From positions 1,240,001-1,304,000 of the forward strand of contig NZ_CP035119.1 in NCBI RefSeq assembly GCF_004087835.1: a DNA stretch of 64,000 nt, given 5' to 3'. The stretch comes from Halorussus pelagicus. GTDB taxonomy: Archaea > Halobacteriota > Halobacteria > Halobacteriales > Haladaptataceae. Of this stretch, positions 17,101-25,321 are shown piece by piece (within the stretch, counting starts at the first letter, position 1; each line of letters starts with the position of its first letter). The position numbers and the translations under genes are program-made. The notes under the pieces are model-generated. The model searched no databases and was not told the DNA's origin. It saw nothing but the letters and a program-made list of their open reading frames with translations.

Positions 17101-20100
17101 CGGACACCTCGAAGGATTCGAGCGTTGCGACCTCGCTCTGGTTCGCGTTCGTGACCGTCACCGTCGTCAACGTCTGGTTCAGCGGTTCGTCCGAGTCGAA
17201 GGTGACTGTCACCATCTCGTCGGCGAACGTCGCGTCAAGGTCCGAGATGTTCGGCGCGGTCGTATCGGCGGGCGTCGTGTCGGTCTGTCCGTCAGCGCCG
17301 TCGTTGCCGTCGTCGTCCTCTGCCCGCGTCAGGGTCGCAGTCCATGTCTCGTCGAGACCGCTCGACACGTCGTACTGGGCGTAATACGTCTCGCCGTATC
17401 TGGAGAACGACGAGACGGTGCCAACGGTCTGGCCCGACGCGTCGGTCAGTTCGACGGCCAGTGCAGAGGTATTCAGTTCCTCGCTGGAGTCGAGCGAGAC
17501 CCTCACGCTTCCGGGGTACATCTTCGCCGAGAAGTTCGAGATGGTCGGTGCGGTCGTATCGACGGTGGTGGTGTCAGTCGTCGCTCCGGTGAAGTTCTCG
17601 TTACCAGCCGCGTCCGTGGCTTCTTCTAACGTTGCTCGATACGTGCCGTCGTTATCCGTAACGTTAGAGAACTGATATTTGTATCCAACAGAAACGTCTC
17701 GGACCGCCATATCATTCTTTTCAAGCGATTTGAGTACATTTCCGTCGCTCTCAGCGAGAGATAGACGAAGAGTATCGAGTTCTTCCTCTGTAACGAGCGA
17801 AATCTCAACACTCTTTTCCGAGTCGTACGAGGAGATATCTAGCTGACGTATGTGTGGCGCTTCGTTATCCGCGACGACCGAATCATCCTCGCTGTTCGCG
17901 TTTTCGTTGCCGTCGGTGGCCGTCACTGTGACGGTCCGGGTGCCGTTGCCCGCGTCGGCAACCGTCACGGTCGCCGCGTAGGTGTCCCCGCTGGCGTGTG
18001 CGAGCGTGACGCTACCAGCGCCGAGACCGGTCGCGTCGGCAGTCACGGAGTCCACGCCGGTGTCGCTGTCGGTCGCCGTCGTCTCAATTCGGACTTCGTC
18101 GCCGTCGTTCACGACGCCGTCGCCGTCGGTGGCGTCGGTGAGGTTCACGGATAACGTCGGAGCAGTCACGTCCACCGTGACCGAGTCGGTCTGGCCCCTC
18201 ACGCGGACGTTCCCATCGTCGTCGGTGGCGTTCCGGAGCGTCGCCTCGAACGTTCCGTCCCGACCCGCCGAGACGTTCGCGCGGTAGGTGTACAGGTTCG
18301 AAGCGGAGTCGTACGTCTCGTCGAACGCCGCGAGCGAGAGCGTTCCGTCGGCGTCGCCGCCGAGCGAGACGTTCAGTTCGCTCAGGTCCTCGTCGGTGTC
18401 GAGGACCACGTCAACGTTCTGTCCGTCGGCGACGACATCGAAGTTCGCCACCGTCGGCGCGCGCGTATCGACCTCGACGTTCGCCACTGGGTCGTAGGTG
18501 GCCCCGTTCCAGTAACGGTCGGAGACGGATGTTAGTTCGACCGTGTGAGACTCCTCTACGCGGGACTGCACCTCGTAGGTCGCGGTGTAGGTGTACGACC
18601 CGGACACCTCGAAGGATTCGAGCGTTGCGACCTCGCTCTGGTTCGCGTTCGTGACCGTCACTGTCGTCAACGTCTGGTTCAGCGGTTCGTCCGAGTCGAA
18701 GGTGACTGTCACCGTCTCGTCGTCGAGCGTCGCGTCGAGGTCCGAGATGTTCGGCGCGGTCGTATCGGCGGGCGTCGTGTCGGTCTGTCCGTCAGCGCCG
18801 TCGTTGCCGTGGTTGTCCTCTGCCCGCGTCAGATTCGCGGTCCACGTCTCGTCGAGACCGCTTGGTATGTCGTGTTGGGCGCGGTACGTCCCGGATAGTT
18901 TGTAGAACGATGTGACGGTGCTAGCGGTCTGTCCCGACCCGTTGATGAGTTCGACGGCTATCGCAGAGGTGTCCAAGTCCTCGCTAGACTCGAACGAGAC
19001 TCTCACGCTTCCGGGGTACATCTCCGCCGAGAAGTTCGAGACGGTCGGTGCGGTCGTATCGACGGTGGTGGTGTCAGTCGTCGTTCCGGTGAAGTTCTCG
19101 TTGCCAGCCGCGTCCGTGGCTTCTTCTAACGTTGCTCGATACCTGCCGTCACTAGAAACGGTGAACGTCGTATTATACTCGTAGGAGTCAAGACTTTTGT
19201 CGGTACTCAACCTCGTGACATTTTTCACTACGTTACCGTCGCCGTCACTCAGAGTTAGACGAGTAGCTTTTAATTTCTCATCTGAGTTGAACGTGAGTTC
19301 TAATTCGTTTTCCTGATTGACAAATGATTGGAGATTGAAATATGGGATATTAGCTCCGGCGTTATCCGCGACGACGGAACCACTCTCGCTGTTCGCGTTT
19401 TCGTTGCCGTCGGTGGCCGTCACCGTGACGTTCTGGGTACCGTTGCCCGCGTCGGCGACCGTTACGGTCGCCGCGTAGGTGTCCCCGCTGGCGTGTGCAA
19501 GCGTGACGCTTCCAGCGGCCAGCTCGGTCGCGTCGGCGGTCACAGCGTCGATGTCGCTACCGTTGTCGGTCACCGTCGCCTCGATTCGGACCTCGTCGCC
19601 GTCGTTCACGACGCCGTTGCCGTCGGTGGCGTCAGTGAGGTTCACCGACAGCGTTGGAGCGTTCAGGTCCACCGTCACCGAGTCTGTCTGTCCGCTCGCG
19701 CCCTCGTTGCCGTCTGCGTCCTCCGCATCGAGGAGCGTGGCCTCAAACGTCCCGTCTTGGCCCTCAGAGACGTTTGCGCGGTAGATGTAGGGACCGGATT
19801 CGTTCTCCGTGAAGTCCGCGCGCGTCAAGGTCCCCGACGCGTCACCGCCGAGTCCGACCGTGACGTTCGACAACTGCTCGCTCGACACGAAGGTCACGTC
19901 CGTGTCCTGCCCGATCGCGGTCACGTCGAACGCCGAGATGGTCGGTTCGGGGGTTTCGAGCGTGACCGTGACGTTTCGGTCGTCGGTCAGCGTGAACGAC
20001 TTATTCTGTGTCTGATTCGGGAATCGCGTGCTGTTCTCCGGAGGACTGACCGCGAGCGACACGTTGCCCGCGAACTCCATCCCTCGACGGCCGGTCCGCC

Positions 20101-23100
20101 TCGGAGTCATGTACCCCTCCGCGTCCGTCGGCGTGAAGGCGAACAGAGCCGTCGCGTTCGCGTGATGGTGGGTGATGTCCACGCTCGCGTTCTCCACCGG
20201 CCTCCCAACTTCGTCTACGACCCGGACGTTCAACATCGACGCGTTAGGGAGGTCGAGCTGACCGAGGTCGGCGTCCGCCGTCGCGTTCACGCTGTCCAGC
20301 GCGTACACGTCGGGAACGCCGTCGTGGGGGTACGGATTGTCGTCGCTACCGAAGCCTTGGAAGAAGGTGGCGCTGTAGGGCTGCCCGGTGTAAACGTCGC
20401 TGACGGTGAACCCTCCGTCGGCGTTCGTGTAGTCGTACAGGAACCGACTGGACGACGGACTGTCGAAGGACACGAAGCTCTCGTTCACCGGATTTCCGTC
20501 CGGCGCGTTGACCTGCCCGGAGACATCGACCTTCTCCTGTAGCCTGAACGTGACGTTAGCGTCTGACGAGAGATCGCGGAAGTTCCGCGAATATATCTGG
20601 TCCACGAATCGGTCGGAGTCCGGTGCGTGGACCCGTGCTGTGACATCCCCGAGAACCTCGATACCGGGCGCGTCACCCGGCGAAATCGCTCCGTTCTCGC
20701 CGGTCGGAGTGAAGAATCCGGTTCCGGCACCGATACCGTCTTCCGAGCGAACGTGACCGACGTACACGGTCACGTTCGGCACGGGGTCGCCGCTCGCGTC
20801 CACGACGGAGACGTTCAGGACGTGTGCCTCGGGGAGCGTCGTGTTCCCGATGTCGGTCGAGTTCGTCCCGTTGACCAAGTCCACCGTGTAGAGGTCGGGC
20901 GACCCGTCGCGGGGCATGAACTCGCTCCCGTGCTGGTCGCGGTCGCCCTGATAGTACCGGATAGCGTACGCGAGATTCTCGTCGGCCGCACGGACCGAGA
21001 AGTTCCCCGTGTCGTCGGTGGTCGTGGAGAACTTGTCGCGTCCGGCGCGTTGGGCGGCGACTACGTCGTCGTTCACTGCGGGGTCGCCGTCGGTCTCGCG
21101 GATTTGTCCGGAGTACGACACGGCGTCGTCTTCGAGCGTGACCGTGAGGTCGGTATCGCTCGTCACGTCGAGGTCGCGTGTGTAGGTTTGGTTGACGTAG
21201 AGTCCGTTATCCGGCGGAGTGACCTCGACGGTGACGTTGCCGGTCATCTCGATGCCCCGGCCTTCACCGGGAGTGATGTACCCCTGCGAGTTCATCGAGA
21301 GGTTACCCAAGCCGGTGGAGGCGCCGAGACGGTGATGCGTGACCGAGACGCTCGCTTCGGGAACAGGGTTGCCGTCCTCGTCCACGACCTGCACGTCGAG
21401 GAGCGATGCGTCCGGTACCGTCCGAGAGCCGACGTTCACGTCCTCGGTGGCGTTCACGTCGTCGAGGACGTAGATGTCGGCGGTCCCGTCCTGCGGAAAG
21501 ACGGTGGTCGCGTTCCAGTCTTGGAAGTAGCCGACGCTGTAGCGCGTTCTGGAGTCGATGCCCGCTACTGAGAAGTTCCCCGACGAGTTCGTGACGGCGA
21601 GGTGGCTACTCTCCGAGGTCGTATCATCGGCGTAGACTCCGTCGTCGGTGGAGGGGTTGCCGTCGGCGTCCAAGACGGTCCCGGCATACTCGACGTGGTT
21701 GGGTGACGTTTCCTCGACCGAGGGAATCGCCCCGTCGGCATCGACGAGTCCGTATCCGGTCTCGTTGTTCGGTTCGGTGCGGCGAAGCGGCGTCGCCGAA
21801 GACTGAAGCCGCGACTTGACCTCGGCGGGCGTGAGAGTCCGGTCGGCGTCAAGCATCAACCCGACGACGCCAGCGGTGTGGGGTGCGGCGGCAGAGGTGC
21901 CGTAGAAGCCGTCGGGATACACGTCCGTCGGGACGCCGTCGGGCGCGACCACGTCGGGCTTGAGGCGGCCGTCGATGGTCGGTCCCCGAGAGGAGAAGCC
22001 TTCGAGTTCGTTATTGCTGTAGTGGACTGCCCCGACCGTGATGGCGCGCGGACCAGTCGCCGGGACGGTGATGCTCCGCGCGTCCGTGTCGTACTCGGGG
22101 TCGGCGCTCCCCCCGAAGAACACGTCGAAATCCGCCGACCCGTTGGCGTCGGCGTTCCAGAGCCGCAGGTAGACGTTCTCGGAGGCGTAGTGAGAGATGT
22201 ACTCCGTCGGTCGCTGTGTCCCGTTCTGAACGTTTGACGAGGAGGCGACGATTTCGTTGCTCTCGTTGACGAGTATCGCATCGTAGTCCTCGTCGCTAGC
22301 GGACCAGTCGTCCCAGCTAATCGCCATCTGAACGCTCCCCGAACCACCGGCCGGAGTGACGTTCATTCGCTCGTCGAGTCCGTCGAAGTTCATCCACTGG
22401 TTGTCGTCGCGGTCCGACCACGTACCGTTCCAATGGCCGCCGTTCGCCTCGTTGCCAGCGGAGATGACCCACGGCGTGCCCGAATCAACCGACTCTCCAA
22501 TCTCGCGGTTCATTTCGGCGGTTCCGTCAAGCGGACCGACGTTGTACCAGCCGACCGACATCGAGACCACGTCGGCGGACGTGTTCTCCCGTATCCAGTC
22601 GATTGCCTCGTACAGTTCGAGCGGGTAGTTCACCTTCGCCGCGACGATGGAGGCGTTCGGTGCGGTGTCGGCCACGAGTTCCGCCGTCCCGGTACCGTGG
22701 AGACCGCTCTCGTTCGCCATCGTTCGGGGGCTATCCGGTGAACTGAAGTTCCGCCAGTTCACGAGTTGGTCCGAGATTTCGGGGTTCGTAACGTCGAACC
22801 CGAGGTCAACCACTGCGACGGTTACGTTGTCGCCGGTGTAGTTCGCGTCGTGGACGTTGCCCACGTCCATGTTCTCCAACCCGGCGCTCGTGACATCGGT
22901 GGTGAACGCCTTCTGTGGCTGGCGAACGAACTCGACCGCGCCAGAGTCGGCGAGCGCCTGTACGGCCGCCGCGGGGACGCGCGCCTGCACCAAGTTCTCG
23001 TGGCGGACCTGTACGTCGCCGCCGTTCGTGCCGACCAGTCCGGCAACGTCGTCGCTCCGGCCGGGCGTCGCCCGAACGACGACCTGAACGAACTCGGTGC

Positions 23101-23506
23101 CGCCGACGCTCTGAGCGGACGGGCCGCGCTCGCTCGATTCGACCCGAGTGAGAAGCGACGACGAGACCTTGGGGTCGGACTTCGGTACTGGCAGGGTCTG
23201 CTGTCCCGTCGTCTCGTTCGACGTGTCGTCAACGGTAGTCGTCGTGGTCGTTTCCGTGAGAGTCGTCGTTGCAGTGTTATCTGCTGTCGTGGTCGTTTCT
23301 ACGACCGTCGTGGTCGCCGTATTGCCCGCCGTCGTAGTCGTTTCCGTGAGAGTCGTCGTCGGGGTGTTGCCCGACGTGTTCCCGGCGGTGTTCCCGACCG
23401 AAAGCGACCCCGCGGAGGTGACTGCCGCGGCCGGAACTGCCGCAGTCGCGGCCGAGACGACCAGTAGAACCGAGAAGACGATTGCGGAGAGGCGGTCGTC
23501 GGTCAT
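14168..23506 (-). CDS. Giant secreted subtilisin-like protease, Ig-like repeats, PGF-CTERM anchor
   Basis: A 3,112-residue protein. Order: Sec signal peptide (1-28); Thr-rich linker (about 38-100); propeptide-like region (137-200); peptidase S8 domain (about 215-600) with Asp234, His270, oxyanion Asn352 and Ser538 in GTSAAAPHTAG, so a complete catalytic site. About four carboxypeptidase-regulatory-like repeats (600-1180) follow, recognisable by a YxxxFxQ...F-P-DG-x-D-x-Y-x-LD-x-VN pattern. Next come many Ig-like repeats (about 1180-2480), including a 500-residue tandem duplication. Then a Gly9 linker, a PGF-pre-PGF-type domain (about 2760-2960), a CARDB-like domain, and the end PGFGVSTALAALLAG-LVAARR, an archaeosortase A signal. 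Many NxS/T sites suggest N-glycosylation. It is likely a lipid-anchored cell-surface protease or adhesin. Substrate unknown. Confidence 0.95.
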   Translation of the reverse strand: MTDDRLSAIVFSVLLVVSAATAAVPAAAVTSAGSLSVGNTAGNTSGNTPTTTLTETTTTAGNTATTTVVETTTTADNTATTTLTETTTTTTVDDTSNETTGQQTLPVPKSDPKVSSSLLTRVESSERGPSAQSVGGTEFVQVVVRATPGRSDDVAGLVGTNGGDVQVRHENLVQARVPAAAVQALADSGAVEFVRQPQKAFTTDVTSAGLENMDVGNVHDANYTGDNVTVAVVDLGFDVTNPEISDQLVNWRNFSSPDSPRTMANESGLHGTGTAELVADTAPNASIVAAKVNYPLELYEAIDWIRENTSADVVSMSVGWYNVGPLDGTAEMNREIGESVDSGTPWVISAGNEANGGHWNGTWSDRDDNQWMNFDGLDERMNVTPAGGSGSVQMAISWDDWSASDEDYDAILVNESNEIVASSSNVQNGTQRPTEYISHYASENVYLRLWNADANGSADFDVFFGGSADPEYDTDARSITVPATGPRAITVGAVHYSNNELEGFSSRGPTIDGRLKPDVVAPDGVPTDVYPDGFYGTSAAAPHTAGVVGLMLDADRTLTPAEVKSRLQSSATPLRRTEPNNETGYGLVDADGAIPSVEETSPNHVEYAGTVLDADGNPSTDDGVYADDTTSESSHLAVTNSSGNFSVAGIDSRTRYSVGYFQDWNATTVFPQDGTADIYVLDDVNATEDVNVGSRTVPDASLLDVQVVDEDGNPVPEASVSVTHHRLGASTGLGNLSMNSQGYITPGEGRGIEMTGNVTVEVTPPDNGLYVNQTYTRDLDVTSDTDLTVTLEDDAVSYSGQIRETDGDPAVNDDVVAAQRAGRDKFSTTTDDTGNFSVRAADENLAYAIRYYQGDRDQHGSEFMPRDGSPDLYTVDLVNGTNSTDIGNTTLPEAHVLNVSVVDASGDPVPNVTVYVGHVRSEDGIGAGTGFFTPTGENGAISPGDAPGIEVLGDVTARVHAPDSDRFVDQIYSRNFRDLSSDANVTFRLQEKVDVSGQVNAPDGNPVNESFVSFDSPSSSRFLYDYTNADGGFTVSDVYTGQPYSATFFQGFGSDDNPYPHDGVPDVYALDSVNATADADLGQLDLPNASMLNVRVVDEVGRPVENASVDITHHHANATALFAFTPTDAEGYMTPRRTGRRGMEFAGNVSLAVSPPENSTRFPNQTQNKSFTLTDDRNVTVTLETPEPTISAFDVTAIGQDTDVTFVSSEQLSNVTVGLGGDASGTLTRADFTENESGPYIYRANVSEGQDGTFEATLLDAEDADGNEGASGQTDSVTVDLNAPTLSVNLTDATDGNGVVNDGDEVRIEATVTDNGSDIDAVTADATELAAGSVTLAHASGDTYAATVTVADAGNGTQNVTVTATDGNENANSESGSVVADNAGANIPYFNLQSFVNQENELELTFNSDEKLKATRLTLSDGDGNVVKNVTRLSTDKSLDSYEYNTTFTVSSDGRYRATLEEATDAAGNENFTGTTTDTTTVDTTAPTVSNFSAEMYPGSVRVSFESSEDLDTSAIAVELINGSGQTASTVTSFYKLSGTYRAQHDIPSGLDETWTANLTRAEDNHGNDGADGQTDTTPADTTAPNISDLDATLDDETVTVTFDSDEPLNQTLTTVTVTNANQSEVATLESFEVSGSYTYTATYEVQSRVEESHTVELTSVSDRYWNGATYDPVANVEVDTRAPTVANFDVVADGQNVDVVLDTDEDLSELNVSLGGDADGTLSLAAFDETYDSASNLYTYRANVSAGRDGTFEATLRNATDDDGNVRVRGQTDSVTVDVTAPTLSVNLTDATDGDGVVNDGDEVRIETTATDSDTGVDSVTADATGLGAGSVTLAHASGDTYAATVTVADAGNGTRTVTVTATDGNENANSEDDSVVADNEAPHIRQLDISSYDSEKSVEISLVTEEELDTLRLSLAESDGNVLKSLEKNDMAVRDVSVGYKYQFSNVTDNDGTYRATLEEATDAAGNENFTGATTDTTTVDTTAPTISNFSAKMYPGSVRVSLDSSEELNTSALAVELTDASGQTVGTVSSFSRYGETYYAQYDVSSGLDETWTATLTRAEDDDGNDGADGQTDTTPADTTAPNISDLDATFADEMVTVTFDSDEPLNQTLTTVTVTNANQSEVATLESFEVSGSYTYTATYEVQSRVEESHTVELTSVSDRYWNGATYDPVANVEVDTRAPTVANFDVVADGQNVDVVLDTDEDLSELNVSLGGDADGTLSLAAFDETYDSASNLYTYRANVSAGRGGTFEATLRNATDDDGNVRVRGQTDSVFVDVTAPTVNTRLVSVGTTNGWHTSAVEVNVSAFDATSGVAETEYRVGGDWQTYDGNVTMSADGRHTVEYRSTDEVGNAETGSVSFKIDTFTPTTSLTTNVTENRRGWYTSDVNVTLSAVERPGGLNATKYRLNGSEQWTEYDESEGIELTTDGEYTVEFYSVDEAGNRETTQSETIKIDTQKPTVSGTHLSNRTEILPEHGVPVTVNATDNIGVAEIEVGGDRIGTDGDGFAQAASPLGNHTFEVVVRDAAGNEKVVQTAEYSVGQNVEMSETANDTLAAETNDTNVNEVSIETKTDTGEANVTVGTATTNPDPERTVTNGTSLYFPQIDTSVSNDNIGNATVTVTVEQSRVRQRYITPGTVKFWVEEENESTGWEKVDAERVDASETDGTYTYEIEAPHFSTYAITGEQESTPPTASLAVATDDLTPGDVTLSGSYADDYSGVDPANVTLRFEGENGGEDVTSEATVTDGEVSFTRNLSAGSYEAALVVTDDAGNSLPEPETVSFTVANESSVGSDGGSSGGGGGGGGGAVDIPVPDVRDDVTDLSPSGFRGKILSARSDSPGRLSPEGGVSAGDLTVRRVSIRPSSEDPVSEFYVDASVAASAPGGAGAPDVPTLGYVEVATTDLSASALERAGVKFSVPASAAAAPENVALYRLSGESWEAVETEVVETGGGQYVLRGTAASTGTFAVGVRSGALSVTDASVGATSVEPGERVEVTATVENDGSGTASDTAAVSVDGEVVAEKSVELAGGESKRLTFEVALDLPGERELAVDGESAGLVSVADNGTDAGSGDADGTASETTDGGSGSIPGFGVSTALAALLAGLVAARRRLD
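16681..18180 (-). repeat. 1.5 kb in-frame tandem repeat, copy 2
   Basis: Aligns with 18181-19680 at a constant offset of 1,500 bases (500 codons). In 16681-17220 against 18181-18720 only five mismatches were counted in 540 bases. Similarity falls in an AT-rich stretch (about 17630-17860) and returns from about 17890. Encodes residues about 1777-2276. Confidence 0.9.
18181..19680 (-). repeat. 1.5 kb in-frame tandem repeat, copy 1
   Basis: Partner of 16681-18180. Contains its own AT-rich divergent stretch at about 19150-19370. Encodes residues about 1277-1776; the Ig-like module that follows (from 19681) resembles the repeat start again but is more diverged. Confidence 0.9.
23226..23372 (-). 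repeat. Thr-rich coding repeats in surface protease
   Basis: Three imperfect units of about 57-60 bases encode TTTLTETTTTAGNTA-like segments (residues about 46-92). Such Ser/Thr-rich linkers in haloarchaeal surface proteins are often O-glycosylated; that is inference here. Confidence 0.75.
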
Positions 23507-23794
23507 GCTGACCCTTTGACCGAGGTGGTCGTTCGAGTCGCCGCGGTCGGAACCGACGACCTAAACGGAGCGACGAGACGCTCGAAAGCACGAGAGCGAA
23601 CCGCCGCGTCGTCTCTTATCCGCTTCCTAATGTATCTCTGTACGTTCATTAACTCCAAATTATAGTAGTTGCATATAAGAATTTTGTAATTGAAAGTATT
23701 AGTCGATAAAATAGTAATAGTCTATCAGTAGAACCACAGTCAAGCCAGCGATTTCAGGGACGAGAATCGGAATAGAGCGGGAGAGAACGTCGCC
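23507..23794. other. AT-rich promoter region between surface protease and RNA-binding gene
   Basis: No gene was found. Bases 23640-23740 are strongly AT-rich, unlike the surrounding genome. They lie upstream of the surface protease start, with a leader of over 130 bases if the AT tract holds the promoter. The minus-strand gene at 23795 ends on its other side. Confidence 0.5.
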
Positions 23795-24214
23795 TTACTC
23801 GAAGTCGTCCTGCGTGACGGGTTTCCCCTCCTCCGTCGGCGGCGCGATGTGGTCGATGAACTCCTCGACGGACGGTTGCTCGACGCGAACCCGGACGTGG
23901 ATGTCGCCGAGTTCGTCGGGGTTGCCGACCGCGAAGTTGACGACGCCCTCGAAGGCCGCCTGCTTCTTCAGGTCGAACGCGAAGGTGTCGCCGCGCCGCG
24001 TGCTGAAAAACTCCCCGCGAGCGGTGTCGAGTATCTCTTGGCGGTGGAGCAGTTCCGAGAAGTGGTCGAGCGAGTGGACCTCCGCGACGACTTCGCCGTG
24101 CCGTTCCTCGGGTTCCGCACCAGGGAAGACGTTGGCGACGGCGGTCGAAACGCGGTCGGCGATTTCGGTGTCCTTGACGGGTGCCGTAATCTGCACGTCG
24201 ATGCTGTAAATCAT
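23795..24214 (-). CDS. COG1325-type RNA-binding protein
   Basis: A 139-residue acidic protein that resembles the archaeal COG1325 (UPF0201/exosome-associated) RNA-binding family: N-terminal IYSIDVQITAPVKDTEIADR, central LLHRQEILDTARGEFF and a beta-rich end DIHVRVRVEQPSVEEFID. No membrane segment or cysteine is present. It starts 6 bases after the upstream kinase-like gene, so the two form an operon, an arrangement seen in other haloarchaea. A role in RNA metabolism is inferred from the family; no catalytic residues are identifiable. Confidence 0.85.
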   Translation of the reverse strand: MIYSIDVQITAPVKDTEIADRVSTAVANVFPGAEPEERHGEVVAEVHSLDHFSELLHRQEILDTARGEFFSTRRGDTFAFDLKKQAAFEGVVNFAVGNPDELGDIHVRVRVEQPSVEEFIDHIAPPTEEGKPVTQDDFE

Positions 24215-24220
24215 GGTGAA

Positions 24221-24793
24221 TCAGGCCTCCTGTGCGCGTTCGCGTTCGAGTCCTTCGACGCCCTCGGCCAGCAGGGCGCGAATCTTCTCGTGGAACGCCT
24301 CCAGCGTCGCGGTGTTGTCTATCTCGGCGTCGGCGCGGGCGATGGCTTCGTCCATGCCGAACCCGCGCTCGCGCTCGTCGCGCTCGCGCAGGGTCTCGGC
24401 GTCGGTGGCGTCTCGTCCCCGCGACTGGACGCGGTCGGCCCGGACCTCGAACGGCGCGTGGATGCTGACCAGCGTGAAGTCGTCGCCAAAGGCCTCCTCA
24501 AAGCGCTCGGCTTCGACGCCCGCCCGGATGCCGTCCACGAGGACGGTCTCGTTCGCGTCGAGTTCGTCCTCGATAATCGGGAGCGAGCGCTGGGCGATGG
24601 CGTCCGGACCGTTCTCCTCGCGGAGCGCGCCCGCGATTTCGCCGTGGTGTTCGGCAGGGTCCAGTCCCCGGTCACGGCACTCCGCGCGAATCACGTCGCC
24701 CATCGTCACGACGGGAATCCCGTGTTCCTCGGCGACCGAGGCGGCCTCGCCCTTGCCGCTCCCCGGTAGACCCACGGTTCCGATTACTCTCAT
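24221..24793 (-). CDS. UPF0200-family nucleotide kinase-like protein
   Basis: A 190-residue P-loop protein beginning MRVIGTVGLPGSGKGEAASV, with Walker A GLPGSGKG at residues 8-15 and a second kinase-like block VLVDGIRAGVEAERF (about 84-98). It resembles archaeal proteins related to adenylate and dephospho-CoA kinases. The lid-like region RDATDAETLRERDERERGFG is rich in charge. The substrate is not established from sequence. It is the first gene of the pair with the RNA-binding protein. Confidence 0.87.
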   Translation of the reverse strand: MRVIGTVGLPGSGKGEAASVAEEHGIPVVTMGDVIRAECRDRGLDPAEHHGEIAGALREENGPDAIAQRSLPIIEDELDANETVLVDGIRAGVEAERFEEAFGDDFTLVSIHAPFEVRADRVQSRGRDATDAETLRERDERERGFGMDEAIARADAEIDNTATLEAFHEKIRALLAEGVEGLERERAQEA

Positions 24794-24939
24794 TGGATTC
24801 TGGTAGTGGTGAGCGGCGCTTAAACGCTGTGTTCCGGTGAAGGGAATCGGCGACGGCGTCGGTCGGGACCGCAGTCCTCGCTAGTCGGTGTGGACGAATC
24901 CTAAGTTCTTTTGCCACCCGGTGATATACGGAGAAACGA

Positions 24940-25045
24940 GGGCACGTAGCTCAGTCTGGAAAGAGCGTCGGACTTCTATCCCGGTCGGTTTCGGCCGAGT
25001 GGGGAAGACATCCGACGGTCGTGGGTTCAAATCCCATCGTGCCCG
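24940..25045 (+). tRNA. tRNA-Arg (anticodon TCT) with 31-nt intron
   Basis: Acceptor stem GGGCACG pairs with CGTGCCC (25038-25044), with discriminator G at 25045. D stem is GCTC/GAGC, anticodon stem TCGGA/TCCGA, T arm GTGGG-TTCAAAT-CCCAT. The anticodon loop is interrupted after position 37. A canonical bulge-helix-bulge forms: helix CTTC/GAAG between the three-base bulges TAT and ACA. Cutting there removes 24979-25009 and leaves loop CTTCTAA, anticodon TCT. The mature length is 75 nt without CCA. It lies in the plus orientation between two minus-strand genes. Introns are usual in haloarchaeal tRNA-Trp and tRNA-Met; one in an Arg tRNA is less familiar to me. Confidence 0.93.
24979..25009 (+). 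other. Archaeal bulge-helix-bulge tRNA intron
   Basis: A 31-nt intron starting TCCCGGTCGG and ending GGGGAAGAC. It folds on CCC/GGG with an inner GGTCGG-type hairpin and leaves 3-nt bulges separated by a 4-bp helix, the substrate of tRNA splicing endonuclease. Confidence 0.88.
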
Positions 25046-25139
25046 TCAACCTGTTACTGCGCTCGTACAGTCGGTGCTCCCAACGACGACTTCCCGGACG
25101 CCTACAACGACGGAGCAAGAAAACAAACGGACCGCGGGG

Positions 25140-25289
25140 TCAAAACAAATCGCCGACATCGTTGATGTCCGACCGACAGAACGGACACCGATAGTTAGTC
25201 TGGAAGTCGTTACGCTGCGCGACGGTTCGCGTTTCGAGTTCGTGCATTGCGATACTGCGACCACAGTCGGGACACGCTACCTTCGTCAC
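25140..25289 (-). CDS. Small zinc-ribbon protein
   Basis: A 49-residue protein read from a GTG start (VTKVACPDCGRSIAMHELET). This start is chosen because a TATA box (TTTAAG) lies about 25-32 bases upstream, giving a leaderless mRNA. Two CxxC knuckles, CPDC (6-9) and CPFC, flank an acidic centre, typical of a rubredoxin-like zinc ribbon. Longer reading to upstream ATGs would place the promoter inside the gene. Probable DNA/RNA- or protein-binding role; no specific family assigned. Confidence 0.72.
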   Translation of the reverse strand: MTKVACPDCGRSIAMHELETRTVAQRNDFQTNYRCPFCRSDINDVGDLF

Positions 25290-25313
25290 AGGGTGTGTGT
25301 CTATGGCCCAAAC

Positions 25314-25321
25314 ACTTAAAT
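25314..25321 (-). promoter_or_regulatory. TATA box (ATTTAAGT) of zinc-ribbon gene
   Basis: Lies 25-32 bases upstream of the GTG at 25289 on the minus strand and decides the start codon choice. Confidence 0.55.

Noticed and set aside
16681-19680. Possible CRISPR or transposon because of long direct repeats
   Set aside because: The repeats are 1.5 kb, in frame and inside one coding sequence; there are no spacers, transposase or terminal inverted repeats.
15476-23519. Series of plus-strand open frames (up to 404 codons) opposite the surface protease
   Set aside because: They repeat whenever the protease repeats do and have the Val/Arg-rich composition of reverse-complement frames; the minus-strand frame is continuous for 3,112 codons with a signal peptide and anchor.
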